Assembly (NCBI RefSeq): GCF_003217325.1
Contig: NZ_QJTI01000004.1
Coordinates: forward strand, 62,001 to 126,000
Source: Rhodopseudomonas faecalis
GTDB taxonomy: Bacteria; Pseudomonadota; Alphaproteobacteria; Rhizobiales; Xanthobacteraceae
Length of the DNA: 64,000 nt
Direction of reading: 5' to 3'
Positions 1 through 9,013 of the stretch are shown here, piece after piece. Under the pieces are notes generated by a model, which saw nothing but the letters and a program-made list of their open reading frames with translations, was not told the DNA's origin and made no database searches. The position numbers and the translations under genes are program-made. Positions within the stretch are counted from its first letter, which is position 1; each line of letters opens with the position of its first letter.

Positions 1-1103
1 TTCATCCAGGAGGAAAACACCGCGCCGATCGCGCCCCACAATTGCGCGTGCGGGTCCTGCGGAAAATCGCTGCCGGTCTCGCGGGCGACCGCTTCCTTGT
101 ACTGGCCGACCACTTCGACCCAATCATCGCCGTCGAGATCGGTGTCGAGCGTATAGCCCTTGGCGTCCTTGTAGTGATCAAGGATCTCTTCGAAGTGGTG
201 ATGGTCGAGGCCGAGCACCACGTCGGAATACATGGTGATGAAGCGGCGATAGCTGTCGAACGCAAAGCGGCGGTCGCCGGACAGCGTGGCCAGCGCTTCG
301 ACGGTGACGTCGTTCAGGCCGAGATTGAGCACGGTGTCCATCATGCCCGGCATCGACGCGCGGGCGCCGGAGCGCACCGACACCAGCAGCGGGTTCTTGG
401 CATCGCCAAACCGCTTGCCGGTGAGCTTGCCGACGGTGGCGAGCGCCTTCTCAACCAGGCCCTCGAGCTCCTTCGGATAGGTCTTGTCGTTGTCGTAGAA
501 GTAGGTGCAGACCGTGGTCGGAATGGTGAAGCCGGGAGGCACCGGCAGGCCGAGATTGGCCATTTCGGCGAGATTGGCGCCCTTGCCGCCGAGCAGGTTC
601 TTGAGCCCGGCCTTGCCTTCGGCCTTGCCGCCGCCGAAGCTGTAAACCCACTTGCCGGGCTTGATGGCGAGATCGCTCTCCGGCTTCTTGGCAACGACCT
701 TGGCGGGCTTGGCCTTCGCAGCAACCTTCGCGGCGTTCTTGGCTACGCCCTTCGCTACACCCTTGGCTACAGCCTTGGGCGCGCTTTTCGCAGCGCTCTT
801 GGCTGCCGTCTTCGCTGCGGTCTTGCTCTTGGCGGCGACCTTGGTCGACTTCGCCGGTGCCTTGGCCGCGTTCTTCTTGGCGGCGGGCTTCTTGGCTGCG
901 GCGGCCTTGGCGGCCTTTGCAGCGGCCTTGGTTGCAGCGGGCTTGGTTGCCGCGGGCTTCTTCGTCATCGCCTTTGCAGGCTTCGGCGGAGCTTTGGCAG
1001 TTGGCTTACGCGTCGGTGCAGCGGCTTTCGCCTTTGCCGGGGTCTTGACGGAAGCTTTCGACTTCGCGGCGGCTTTCTTCGACTTGGAAGCTGCTTTGGC
1101 CAT
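1..1103 (-). CDS. ppdK: Pyruvate, phosphate dikinase, N-terminal part (runs off the left edge)
   Basis: PPDK interconverts pyruvate, ATP and phosphate with phosphoenolpyruvate, AMP and PPi. The gene starts at 1103 and continues beyond base 1, so about 367 residues are seen. The PPDK fold starts near residue 151 ([10 protein letters not shown]), followed by the nucleotide-binding motifs [24 protein letters not shown] and [16 protein letters not shown], all characteristic of the family. Residues 1 to about 148 are an unusual low-complexity extension made almost only of Ala and Lys with some Pro and Ser, like the tail of histone H1. Its reading frame is continuous with the enzyme. The family usually starts close to the KWVY motif. 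The identity is certain; the role of the extension is unknown. Confidence 0.95.
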   Translation of the reverse strand, partial: MAKAASKSKKAAAKSKASVKTPAKAKAAAPTRKPTAKAPPKPAKAMTKKPAATKPAATKAAAKAAKAAAAKKPAAKKNAAKAPAKSTKVAAKSKTAAKTAAKSAAKSAPKAVAKGVAKGVAKNAAKVAAKAKPAKVVAKKPESDLAIKPGKWVYSFGGGKAEGKAGLKNLLGGKGANLAEMANLGLPVPPGFTIPTTVCTYFYDNDKTYPKELEGLVEKALATVGKLTGKRFGDAKNPLLVSVRSGARASMPGMMDTVLNLGLNDVTVEALATLSGDRRFAFDSYRRFITMYSDVVLGLDHHHFEEILDHYKDAKGYTLDTDLDGDDWVEVVGQYKEAVARETGSDFPQDPHAQLWGAIGAVFSSWM

Positions 1104-1193
1104 GACGATCAACAGTCCACATGAGGGAGATTGGGTGCGGTCATACACCACGTTTTGACGAGGCGACGCAAGCCGCCGCTCTTGACTTGCCGA

Positions 1194-1352
1194 CTAAAGA
1201 TGAAACCAGCGCAGCACGCCAAGACCGATGAGACCTATGCAAATCAGGTAGAGCGCGACCACCAGATTCAGCAGCCGCGGCATGATCAGGATCAGCACGC
1301 CGGCGGCCAGCGCGATCAGCGCCGGCAAATGAGCGGTGATGTATTTCAGCAC
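1194..1352 (-). CDS. DUF3096-type small membrane protein, 52 aa
   Basis: A short reading frame with a GTG start at 1352, preceded by AGGAGG with a spacing of 7. The product is one or two hydrophobic helices (LPALIALAAGVLILIMPRLLN then LVVALYLICIGLIGLGVL, read in pieces), ending RWFHL. The pattern ALxAGxLILIMPRLLNxxVAxYLIxIGLIGL matches the DUF3096 family of tiny inner-membrane proteins of unknown function. It stands alone between ppdK and a divergent secreted protein gene. The strong ribosome binding site and the family match make it a real gene although it is short. Confidence 0.8.
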   Translation of the reverse strand: MLKYITAHLPALIALAAGVLILIMPRLLNLVVALYLICIGLIGLGVLRWFHL

Positions 1353-1675
1353 TAATCGTCCTCCTGTCTGCCGCCGCGCGCACGCAGGCGGCCTCCGAAT
1401 CGGACCCGCAGGATAGCCGCTGCACCCGCCGGCGACCTAGCCATCGCGAATGGCACAATTTGGCCGCAGTTCCTGCGCCCGCGCGCTGTGTCGCGCTCGC
1501 GGGGCGCGGCAGTTTTTTTCTGTGTGATCAGACGGTTACAGCCATGTCGGCGATCATGCCGCCGCACCCGATAACATCGGAACAACCGCGCCGCGCCGGC
1601 ATTGCCCCGGCATCCTTGATGCGCAGTGCGAAGCACTCGCAGCCCCAGACCACCCCTCGCAAGGAGGAGCAATCG
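1353..1675. other. Intergenic stretch between divergent small genes
   Basis: This holds the upstream regions of the divergent DUF3096 and DUF1236 genes. The only element I can point to is the AAGGAGGAG ribosome binding site at 1661-1669 for the rightward gene. No convincing promoter, RNA or repeat was seen. Confidence 0.5.
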
Positions 1676-2008
1676 ATGCGTCACACCATGATCGCTTGGG
1701 CCGCCGCCGGCCTGATCGCCGCGCCCGCGACCGCTTTGGCGCAGAGTGTCGTGGCGGTGTCGGAAGGCGACCCCGGCATCGCCTTAGAGCAGCGCCCCGC
1801 GTTCCGCGAATATGTCGTTCAGCAGAACGTGCCAAACTACACGATCTCGGAGCGCGTGCGGATCGGCACGGTATTACCCGATACCGGCGTGGTGGTTTAC
1901 GACGTGCCGCAGCGTTTCGGGCAGACCACCCGCCGCTACACCGTGGTGAATGGCGAGACCGTGCTGGTCGAGCCGCGCACGCGGCGCGTGATCGAAGTGA
2001 TCGATTGA
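1676..2008 (+). CDS. Secreted DUF1236 protein, 110 aa
   Basis: The start at 1676 follows AAGGAGGAG with a spacing of 6. Residues 1-23 are a signal peptide (hydrophobic core AWAAAGLIAAPATA, cleavage near ALAQ). The mature part carries one copy of the DUF1236 motif set: REYVVQQNVP, RVRIGTVLPDTGVV, YDVP and RYTVVNGETVLVEPRTRRVIEVI. DUF1236 proteins are periplasmic proteins of unknown function, common in Bradyrhizobium and relatives. It is a single-gene unit by position. Confidence 0.85.
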   Translation: MRHTMIAWAAAGLIAAPATALAQSVVAVSEGDPGIALEQRPAFREYVVQQNVPNYTISERVRIGTVLPDTGVVVYDVPQRFGQTTRRYTVVNGETVLVEPRTRRVIEVID

Positions 2009-2090
2009 GATTGCCGATCGACACCCGTCCGCGATCGCGGCGGGCGGGTTATTTCGTGAACTGAAATTGTAGGCGCGGCGCGTTACGGGC

Positions 2091-3179
2091 CTAGCCGCGC
2101 AGCATCGACAAGAGCGTCGAGGTTGATTTGTAGCTCTGCACCGCATGATCGCGCAGCGCCGTGGTCCAGTTGGCAGCCTGGCGTTCCTCGCTGCTCATCG
2201 CCGAATAGGCATTGAGAATGCCGAGGCTGAGCTGGGTGGGATCGCCAGACGTCTGGCTCTGCTTCAGCGCCGCCAGGATCGAAGCGCGGCCGCGCGCATT
2301 GAGCTCCTGCTTGGCCGCAAACGTCTCCTGCGCGGAGAACAGCTGATCCTGATTGAGCGCGATCGCCGACAGCGAGCGGTTGTCGATCTGCGACAGGTCA
2401 GCGAGCTGCCCGGTCTTGCGGCCGGGATCGAATACCAGCTCCTTGCCGGCGGCCGCCGCGGCGCTGGCCTGGGCATCAAGCTTGGCGCGCACCGACTTCG
2501 CCACCGAGCCAAAATCCTGGGTCGGAATGCTGGAGCCGTTCGGATATTGCGCCAGATAGGCCGCGACCGGATCGTTGCTGATGCCGGACGGCGCCTTGCT
2601 GGGATTTTGCTGCGTGGCCTGCAGCCCCTTCACCACCGCTTCGCGCTGGGAGGCCCAGGTGACGGTCGCCTTCTCCTCGGGACCGGCAGCATCGAGATAA
2701 TCGAGCGCGACCTTGTACAGCGCACTGAAATCACCGGTGAGCTGCTGGGTTTGCGTCGCCGCCGACAGCGCGGTGTTGAAGCGGGTCTTCAGCTCATTGG
2801 CGGCGAGCGCCTGTTCGTCGGGCGTGAATTTCGCGCCGCTGTTGCTGGCGATCGCAAACAGCGCGCGGCGATCGAGCGAGGTCAAATCGACGGTCGGCTT
2901 GCCGGCGCTGTCATAGGGGCCGGTGACTTTGGCATCGCTATAAAGCTTGTCGAGCGCGCCGCGCGTCTCGCTGATCACCGCCGCGAAATCTTTAGCGGAA
3001 CTGGTCGCGAGCTGCGCGCGCGCCGCCTGCGACAGCGTCAGATGCGTCGCGGCGCTGGCGCTGCCGTGGCTGTCCTCCTGCCCCGACAGCAACGTCGCCA
3101 GCGATGGCTGCGTTGCCACCGCGCGCGAATAGGCCGAGCCGGCGTAAGGATTGCTGTAATTGGTGGAGACCGACGTCAT
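2091..3179 (-). CDS. Conserved hypothetical protein with a twofold internal repeat, 362 aa
   Basis: Function not recognised. The protein has no signal peptide or membrane helix and begins MTSVSTNYSNPYAGSAYS. Two halves share a motif: LTSLDRRALFAIASNSGAKF followed by TPDEQALAA (about residues 98-127), and LSQIDNRSLSAIALNQDQLF followed by SAQETFAA (about 268-296). This suggests a duplicated helical domain of about 170 residues. The Ser/Thr/Asn-rich start and absence of a leader resemble flagellum-associated or surface proteins, but no known family motif is visible. It is a single gene, flanked by an intergenic repeat cluster upstream. Confidence 0.75.
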   Translation of the reverse strand: MTSVSTNYSNPYAGSAYSRAVATQPSLATLLSGQEDSHGSASAATHLTLSQAARAQLATSSAKDFAAVISETRGALDKLYSDAKVTGPYDSAGKPTVDLTSLDRRALFAIASNSGAKFTPDEQALAANELKTRFNTALSAATQTQQLTGDFSALYKVALDYLDAAGPEEKATVTWASQREAVVKGLQATQQNPSKAPSGISNDPVAAYLAQYPNGSSIPTQDFGSVAKSVRAKLDAQASAAAAAGKELVFDPGRKTGQLADLSQIDNRSLSAIALNQDQLFSAQETFAAKQELNARGRASILAALKQSQTSGDPTQLSLGILNAYSAMSSEERQAANWTTALRDHAVQSYKSTSTLLSMLRG

Positions 3180-3372
3180 CGGCGCGCCCCGGGCGAATGG
3201 ACGGTGGTTAAAAATCCGTTAGTCGCCGCGAGGATTTCAGCACGTGGTTAACGAGCGGTTAACAATTGCTGATTGTGTCGGGATATTTCTGAAACGGCGA
3301 GTTTCTCAGCTCTCTCCGCTGCGCGGGCAGAGGTCCCCCGTCATTCCGGGGCGCGCCGGCTCAGCCACTCAG

Positions 3373-3453
3373 CGTCATTGCGAGGAGCGAAGCGACGAAG
3401 CAATCCAGTCAGTGTGCGAGACTCTGGATTGCTTCGCTTCGCTCGCAATGACG
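3373..3453. repeat. Palindromic intergenic repeat, CATTGCGAGGAGCGAAGC type
   Basis: The left arm at 3373-3407 (CGTCATTGCGAGGAGCGAAG then CGACGAAGCAATCCAG) is almost the reverse complement of the right arm at 3424-3453 (CTGGATTGCTTCGCTTCGCT then CGCAATGACG). Repeats of this sequence are widespread in Bradyrhizobium/Rhodopseudomonas genomes. The transcript would form one long hairpin. Confidence 0.8.
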
Positions 3454-3548
3454 GAAGAGGGTTCTGCGACCAAAACGGCTTCTGCTGCAGCGTGATACGC
3501 CCGGCCTTGGGCGTCCTGCCAAGCGGCCCGCTGCGATGCGAGGCATGT

Positions 3549-3772
3549 CCCCGTCATTCCGGGAAGCCTCTACCCGTCATTCCGGGGCGCGCCTGTTGGC
3601 GCGAACCCGGAATCTCTGCGCTGCCGGAATCTCGCTCGGCTGGTAACAGCCTTCGCAACAATCTCTGGATTCCGGGTTCGCGCCGCCATGCGGCGCGCCC
3701 CGGAATGACGCATCAAGACGGAAGCCCAGATTCCGGGGACGATCGTATAGCGAGCGCCCCGGAATGACGGCG
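3549..3772. repeat. Cluster of CGTCATTCCGGGG-type palindromic repeats
   Basis: At least four arms of the family CGTCATTCCGGGGCGCGCC...GCGAACCCGGAAT occur in both orientations (about 3552, 3575, 3661-3710 and 3725-3768), with one more partial arm at 3339-3360. The last ends 4 bases from the glyS stop codon, so the cluster may serve as its 3' end structure. The same family recurs at 12365-12576. Confidence 0.8.
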
Positions 3773-3773
3773 A

Positions 3774-6026
3774 TCAGTCCTGAATCTTCGAGAAATCCGC
3801 GACCGCGCGGGTGGCGGCACGGATTTCGTTGAGGAGTTTCAGGCGGTTTTCGCGCACCGCCTTGTCCTCGGCATTGACCGTGACCTTGTCGAAGAACGCA
3901 TCGACCGCCGGCCGCAGCTTGGCCATTGCCGTCATCGCCGCCGCAAAATCTTCTTTAGCGACAGCCGCGCCGGCTTCCGACTTGGCCGCGTCAATCGCGC
4001 CCGCCAGCGCCTTCTCCTCATCCTGCGCATAGAGCGATGGGTCCGGCGCGCCGTCATAGGCGCGGCCGTCCTTCTTCTCTTCGATCCGCAGAATGTTGGC
4101 GGCACGCTTGGTGCCGGCCAAGAGGTTCTTGCCGTCGTCGGTGGCAAGGAATGCCGCGAGCGCCTCGACCCGGCGCACGATCATCAAAATGTCGTCCTGA
4201 CCTTCGAGCGCGAACACCGCGTCAACCAAGTCATGGCGCGCGCCCTGATCGCGCAGTTGCACTTTGAGGCGGTCGGCGAAGAAGGAGAGGAGATCGCCAA
4301 TCCGCGCTGTCTCCCAACCGAGCTCGCCCGCATCGACGCGGAAAGTCAGTTGCACGGCGCTCCGACTGGATAAGCCTGAGAAATCCACAAGACCGGAACG
4401 ATGTCTTTCCGCGATCAACTCCTCAAGTTCAGGACGCTCATCAGCAAAGCTTCCTTCTGTCAGCCTCAAAAGCCGGAATATCAAGAAGCGCAGATGCTGA
4501 CGCACCACTTCTCTAATCTTGATACTGCTCTGATTATCTATCAGCAGCCTAATCACACCCAGCGCCGCACGGCGCAGTGCATAGGGGTCCTTGCTGCCGG
4601 TCGGCTTTTCGTCGATCGCCCAGAACCCGACCAGCGTATCGAGCTTATCGGCGAGCGCCACCGCGATCGAAACCGGATCGCTCGGCACGCGGTCGTTCGG
4701 CCCCTGCGGCTTGTAGTGTTCCTCGCAGGCCGCGGCGACGGAGGCATCTTCGCCTTGAGCGAGCGCGTAGTACTTGCCCATCAGGCCCTGCAGCTCAGGG
4801 AATTCACCGACCACTTCGGTGAGCAGATCGGCCTTGCACAGCTTGGCCGCGCGCTTGACCTTCTCGACATCGGCGCCAACCAGCGGCGCGATCTCGGCCG
4901 CCAGCCGTTCGATGCGCGCGACGCGCTCGGCCTGGGTGCCGAGCTTTTCGTGGAACACGATCTGATCGAATTTGTTCAGCCGGTCTTCCAGCTTGGTCTT
5001 CAGATCGGTCTCATAGAAGAATTTGGCGTCGGAGAGCCGCGCGCGGATCACGCGCTCATTGCCGGCGGTGATCTTTTGGCCGCCATCGCTCGCCTCGATA
5101 TTGGCGGTGAGGATGAAGCGGTTGGCGAGCTGCCCGGTCGCCGGATCGCGCACCACAAAGCACTTTTGGTTGTTGCGGATGGTGGCGCGGATCACCTCGC
5201 CCGGGATCGACAGAAATTCCTTGTCGAACGATCCCATCAGCGCCACCGGCCATTCCACCAGCCCCGACACTTCGTCGAGCAAACCGGGGTCTTCGACCAG
5301 TTCGAGATTCTGCGCCTGCGCCAGCGTTTTGGCATCGGCCAGAATGATGTTCTTGCGGCGCTCCGGATCGAGCACCACTTTGGCGTCGAACAGCTTTGAC
5401 TCATAATCAGCAAAGCGGCGCACGCTGATCTCGCCCGGTGCCATGAAGCGATGGCCGCGCGTCACCTGCCCGGCCACAATGCCGCTGACGTCGAAGCGCA
5501 CCACGTCGGGCTCCTCGGTGTCGATGCCGAAGGTCGCGACGATCGAATGCAGCGGCCGCACCCATTGCAGCGCGCCCGGCTTGGCGGAGCGCTCGCCCCA
5601 GCGCATCGCCTTGGGCCACGGGAAGGTGCGCACGATCACCGGCAAAATGTCGGCGAGCACGTCGATCGCCGGCCGACCCGGCTTTTCGATCAGCGCGATG
5701 TAGAAATCGCCCTTCTTCGGATCAGACTGGATCTTAGCCTCGCTGAGCGAGGCTAGGCCGGTCGCTTTCAAGAAGCCCTGCACCGCGGCATCCGGCGCGC
5801 CGACCTTCGGGCCCTTGCGCTCGTCCTTGAGATCGGGCTGCCGCGCCGGAATGCCATGCACCACCAGCGTCAGCCGCCGCGGCGTCGCGAACGCCTTGGC
5901 GCCCTCATAGACCAGCCCCTCGGCCACCAGCTTGTCGGTGACAAGCCGCTTCAAATCGTCTGCGGCTTTCGCCTGCATCCGCGCCGGGATTTCTTCGGAA
6001 AACAGTTCGAGCAGAAGGTCAGGCAT
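3774..6026 (-). CDS. glyS: Glycyl-tRNA synthetase beta subunit, 750 aa
   Basis: The beta subunit of the alpha2beta2 glycyl-tRNA synthetase, which binds and helps charge tRNA-Gly. The start [17 protein letters not shown] and the motifs [14 protein letters not shown]-type [44 protein letters not shown] and [11 protein letters not shown] are diagnostic. At 750 residues it is longer than the usual 690-700. The excess falls around residues 491-570, where base composition drops sharply (56 G+C in 120 bases at 4441-4560, against 43 in 60 at 4861-4920). The usual order is glyQ-glyS; here a fic gene lies between them and overlaps the glyS start by 8 bases, so glyS translation may be coupled to fic. 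Confidence 0.96.
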   Translation of the reverse strand: MPDLLLELFSEEIPARMQAKAADDLKRLVTDKLVAEGLVYEGAKAFATPRRLTLVVHGIPARQPDLKDERKGPKVGAPDAAVQGFLKATGLASLSEAKIQSDPKKGDFYIALIEKPGRPAIDVLADILPVIVRTFPWPKAMRWGERSAKPGALQWVRPLHSIVATFGIDTEEPDVVRFDVSGIVAGQVTRGHRFMAPGEISVRRFADYESKLFDAKVVLDPERRKNIILADAKTLAQAQNLELVEDPGLLDEVSGLVEWPVALMGSFDKEFLSIPGEVIRATIRNNQKCFVVRDPATGQLANRFILTANIEASDGGQKITAGNERVIRARLSDAKFFYETDLKTKLEDRLNKFDQIVFHEKLGTQAERVARIERLAAEIAPLVGADVEKVKRAAKLCKADLLTEVVGEFPELQGLMGKYYALAQGEDASVAAACEEHYKPQGPNDRVPSDPVSIAVALADKLDTLVGFWAIDEKPTGSKDPYALRRAALGVIRLLIDNQSSIKIREVVRQHLRFLIFRLLRLTEGSFADERPELEELIAERHRSGLVDFSGLSSRSAVQLTFRVDAGELGWETARIGDLLSFFADRLKVQLRDQGARHDLVDAVFALEGQDDILMIVRRVEALAAFLATDDGKNLLAGTKRAANILRIEEKKDGRAYDGAPDPSLYAQDEEKALAGAIDAAKSEAGAAVAKEDFAAAMTAMAKLRPAVDAFFDKVTVNAEDKAVRENRLKLLNEIRAATRAVADFSKIQD

Positions 6027-7188
6027 GGTCTTTTATACCAGATATGGCGTTGAGGATTTCACGGGCCGCAAAGAACTTGGGGTTGCTGGTCCCCGTGAAC
6101 TCGTGAAGTACGTTTGCAGAAAGTAATGTATCGACATTGAGCTGGGCCGCTCGATAGGTGACACCCAGATGCTCCGCGATCTGCGGGATGCTCAATATTG
6201 GTGAGCGGAATAGCAGATCGACGATGTTAAGCAGATTGGCTGATCGGCCAGCTTTTTGTAACCGCTCGCGATAGTCCCGCTGCACTGCGAGCAAACGATC
6301 AGCCGTCGCGACCGCGGCATGGCAGGACTGCGTCACCATATCAAGGAAGAAGCGGATCCAGCCGATCCAATCTCCCGTTTTGGAAACGTTGTACATCCGA
6401 TCGATGTATTCGTCTTTCCGCCTCTCGAGCGTCGGGCTGAGATAGAGGATCGGCTGCTTGACGACCTTCGCCGCGAACAGGTGCAGCGTGATCAGCATAC
6501 GACCGACCCGTCCATTGCCATCGGCAAATGGATGAATCGTTTCAAACTGGTAATGGATCAAGGCTGCGTCGACCAGCAGCGGCAGTCCATTTCGGTCGTC
6601 GCGATGGATGAACCGCTCTAGATCGCTCATGCAGGCGATGGTCTGCTCGCGGGGCGGGGGCACGAAGCGAGCGTTTTCGATTTCGTAGGCGCCAATGAAG
6701 TTCTGATATTGCTTGAACTCGCCGGCGCGAACAGTTGCGCCGCGTTGCCTAGCCACTCCCCCCAACAGTGTGCGATGGGCATCGCACAGCGTCCGCAGCG
6801 ACAGCGGGCAGTCGTCCAAGCTCTCGATCGCCGCGGAAAGGGCCCGTCGATAATTGAGGACTTCCCGGGTGTCCGGAGCCCTGTTCTGTTCGCCGGCTCC
6901 CGCCTCGACGAGCAGAAGATCGCTTAGCGTTGTGTACGTGCCCTCCATACTGGACGACGTAAGGGCCTCCTGCACCTGCAGAGGTCGGATCAGAAGATAG
7001 GGGTCGGGCAGAGTGCGACCGATCCCATTGAGTTCGCCTAGCGCCTGAGCGGCTTGGGCGATCGGCTCGGCCAGAACCGCCAGATCAATCTCGGCCGGCG
7101 GCAGCGGATTGGGCACAAACGCCCATTGGTTCCGCTCCGTGGGAACCAAGCGTCCGCTTGGGGAAGCCTCAAACTCGGCCTTTTTCAT
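6019..7188 (-). CDS. Fic-domain AMPylase-type protein with C-terminal winged helix, 389 aa
   Basis: Fic enzymes transfer AMP (or other groups) from nucleotides to hydroxyl side chains. The complete active-site motif [12 protein letters not shown] is at residues 219-230. The inhibitory motif S-x-x-x-E-G is at 78-83 (SSSMEG), placing it among the self-inhibited Fic proteins with an N-terminal inhibitory helix. Residues 320-372 look like a winged helix-turn-helix ([22 protein letters not shown]), so it may bind DNA. It sits between glyQ and glyS, overlaps glyS by 8 bases, and is lower in G+C (34 of 60 at 6241-6300) than its neighbours, consistent with insertion into an older operon. The substrate is unknown. 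Confidence 0.93.
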   Translation of the reverse strand: MKKAEFEASPSGRLVPTERNQWAFVPNPLPPAEIDLAVLAEPIAQAAQALGELNGIGRTLPDPYLLIRPLQVQEALTSSSMEGTYTTLSDLLLVEAGAGEQNRAPDTREVLNYRRALSAAIESLDDCPLSLRTLCDAHRTLLGGVARQRGATVRAGEFKQYQNFIGAYEIENARFVPPPREQTIACMSDLERFIHRDDRNGLPLLVDAALIHYQFETIHPFADGNGRVGRMLITLHLFAAKVVKQPILYLSPTLERRKDEYIDRMYNVSKTGDWIGWIRFFLDMVTQSCHAAVATADRLLAVQRDYRERLQKAGRSANLLNIVDLLFRSPILSIPQIAEHLGVTYRAAQLNVDTLLSANVLHEFTGTSNPKFFAAREILNAISGIKDHA

Positions 7189-7209
7189 TTGATAGCATCC
7201 AAAGCGACC

Positions 7210-7241
7210 GGATTATACAAAAGGGAGCTTTCTTATAATCC
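7210..7241 (-). promoter_or_regulatory. Inverted repeat / candidate operator and -10 region for fic
   Basis: Perfect 8-bp arms GGATTATA (7210-7217) and TATAATCC (7234-7241) are separated by 16 bases, 22 bases upstream of the fic start. On the fic strand the proximal arm reads TATAAT, a good -10 hexamer, which would put transcription start about 15 bases before the ATG. A palindrome over a -10 box is a typical autorepressor site; the fic product has a winged helix that could bind it. The regulatory role is inference. Confidence 0.5.
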
Positions 7242-7286
7242 AGTGCCGCGGGGCGATAGACAAGTATGATGCGAGCTCAGCTCGCC

Positions 7287-8228
7287 TCACCCCGCCCGGC
7301 CCGCCTCGGTGTGCACCCAGGCTTCGCCGCAGGCTTTGGCCAGTTCGCGCACGCGCAAGATGTAGCTCTGCCGTTCGGTCACCGAGATCACGCCGCGGGC
7401 GTCGAGCAGGTTGAAGGCGTGGCTGGCCTTGATGCACTGGTCATAGGCCGGCAGCACCATCAGATGGCTGCGCGTGCCATCCTTGCCATCGCTTTGCCAG
7501 CCGGCCGCGAGATATTTTTGGCAGGCGGCCTCGGCCATCCGGAACTGCTCGAACAGCATCTCAGCGTCGGAATGCTCGAAATTGTGCCGCGAATATTCCT
7601 GCTCTGCCTGCAGGTACACATCGCCATAGGTGACCTTGTCGGCGCCGTCGCGGCCGTTGAAATTGAGGTCATAGACCCGGTCAACGCCCTGCACATACAT
7701 CGCCAGCCGTTCCAGGCCGTAGGTCAGTTCGCCAGCCACCGGCGCGCATTCCACGCCCGCGACCTGCTGGAAGTAGGTAAACTGCGACACTTCCATGCCG
7801 TCGCACCAGCACTCCCAGCCCAGCCCCCAGGCGCCGAGCGTCGGACTCTCCCAATCGTCCTCGACAAAGCGGATGTCGTGCAGATGGGCGTCGATGCCGA
7901 TCGCAGCCAGCGACTTCAAATACAGGTCCTGAATGTCCGGCGGCGACGGCTTCAGGATTACCTGAAACTGATAGTAGTGCTGCAGCCGGTTCGGGTTCTC
8001 GCCATAGCGGCCATCCTTGGGCCGGCGCGAAGGCTGCACATAGGCAGCGTTCCAATGACGCGGACCGAGCGCGCGCAAGGTGGTGGCGGGATGGAAGGTG
8101 CCGGCGCCGACTTCCATGTCGTAGGGCTGCAGGATGACGCAGCCATAGTCCGCCCAATAGCGCTGCAACGCCAGGATCAGCCCCTGAAACGAACGTTCGG
8201 GGCGCATGTGCGGGGGGAGAGAATCCAT
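7287..8228 (-). CDS. glyQ: Glycyl-tRNA synthetase alpha subunit, 313 aa
   Basis: The catalytic subunit of alpha2beta2 glycyl-tRNA synthetase: it activates glycine with ATP and loads tRNA-Gly together with GlyS. Diagnostic stretches are [79 protein letters not shown] and [10 protein letters not shown]. Its length is normal for the family. An alternative start at MRPERSF, 7 residues in, is possible. glyS lies downstream, separated by the inserted fic gene and a 98-base gap. Confidence 0.96.
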   Translation of the reverse strand: MDSLPPHMRPERSFQGLILALQRYWADYGCVILQPYDMEVGAGTFHPATTLRALGPRHWNAAYVQPSRRPKDGRYGENPNRLQHYYQFQVILKPSPPDIQDLYLKSLAAIGIDAHLHDIRFVEDDWESPTLGAWGLGWECWCDGMEVSQFTYFQQVAGVECAPVAGELTYGLERLAMYVQGVDRVYDLNFNGRDGADKVTYGDVYLQAEQEYSRHNFEHSDAEMLFEQFRMAEAACQKYLAAGWQSDGKDGTRSHLMVLPAYDQCIKASHAFNLLDARGVISVTERQSYILRVRELAKACGEAWVHTEAGRAG

Positions 8229-8580
8229 GATCGGCTTCGGTTTCGCGTGGCAGGAAAAGCGCGCGGACCGTATCGGCCGCGCCCTGCAGAATCAAGGCGA
8301 CGTCCGCGAAATGGCGACGTTAACCCGGCATTGACCAAGCCGCGCGGCCGGGCTCGGGTTTTTACCAATGTTAGGAATCTTACCCTTATGAATGAGGCCG
8401 TTCAAAGCCGCGTGCCTGCGGCGGCGAGCTGCGGCGGAGGTCCCGTGCCGACCAACGCCAAAGACCTCGGGCTTCCTCCGAGGAAAGCGACTCCAGGCTT
8501 GCTAGCCGGTTCTGGGTGGTGCCTCGCCCGGAGCCGGCGCAGCGCCGGCGCGAGCTTCACTCGCTCATATCAAAGACGAT
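8229..8580. other. Upstream region of glyQ
   Basis: This is non-coding between glyQ and a small membrane protein gene. A T-rich patch at 8370-8395 stands out from the G+C-rich surroundings, but no clean promoter hexamers were identified. I see no gene or RNA in it. Confidence 0.4.
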
Positions 8581-8714
8581 TGATACCAACCTATCCGCAC
8601 GTCATGACCGGCTCGTCCAGGCCATCCACGCCTTTGATCTTGTTGCGATTCCAAGGCGTGGATACCCGCGACAAGCGCGGGTATGACGGTCATTGCTACG
8701 ACCCGATGGTATCA
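8581..8714. repeat. 134-bp MITE-like palindromic element, copy 1
   Basis: Bounded by perfect 8-bp terminal inverted repeats, TGATACCA at 8581-8588 and TGGTATCA at 8707-8714. The interior is a long imperfect palindrome (GTCATGACCGGCTCGTCC, ATCCACGCCTTTGATCTTG, AAGGCGTGGATACCCGCGAC, GCGGGTATGACGG). The same termini and interior recur at 20975-21110. Confidence 0.8.
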
Positions 8715-8719
8715 GAGCT

Positions 8720-8914
8720 TCACCCCTTAGCCGGGCGATAGGCGCCGGTCACCGGATCGCGGCGCAGCGTCGGGATATCGGCCGGGCGCGGCTCGGCCAG
8801 CATCGCTTCGCGCACCTCTTCCAACTCCTGATTGATGCGGCGCGCGGTCTTATAGGCCCAGCGTGCCACGGCAATACCACCCACAGCGGCTGCAACAGCA
8901 ATCAGCGGCGGCAT
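8720..8914 (-). CDS. Small single-pass membrane protein, 64 aa
   Basis: The start at 8914 is chosen because GGAGGA lies 6-7 bases upstream; longer in-frame starts lack a ribosome binding site. The product starts MPPLIAVAAAVGGIAVARWA, one membrane helix, followed by a charged helix ARRINQELEEVREAM and a tail with PTLRRDPVTGAYRPAKG. The tail motif RDPxTGxYRP is seen in small conserved proteins of related bacteria. Function unknown. Its stop is 6 bases from the MITE-like element. Confidence 0.75.
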   Translation of the reverse strand: MPPLIAVAAAVGGIAVARWAYKTARRINQELEEVREAMLAEPRPADIPTLRRDPVTGAYRPAKG

Positions 8915-9013
8915 CGATCGGTCCTCCATGCGGTGACGATCGCGCATTGTTGCGCAGTCGCCGGCCGCCGGCAATCGCCTGCTCACGGGCCAAATGGCGC
9001 GGCGCCTCGACCC

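Noticed and set aside
7266-8741. 491-residue open frame opposite glyQ
   Set aside because: Antisense to glyQ over most of its length and runs through a palindromic repeat.
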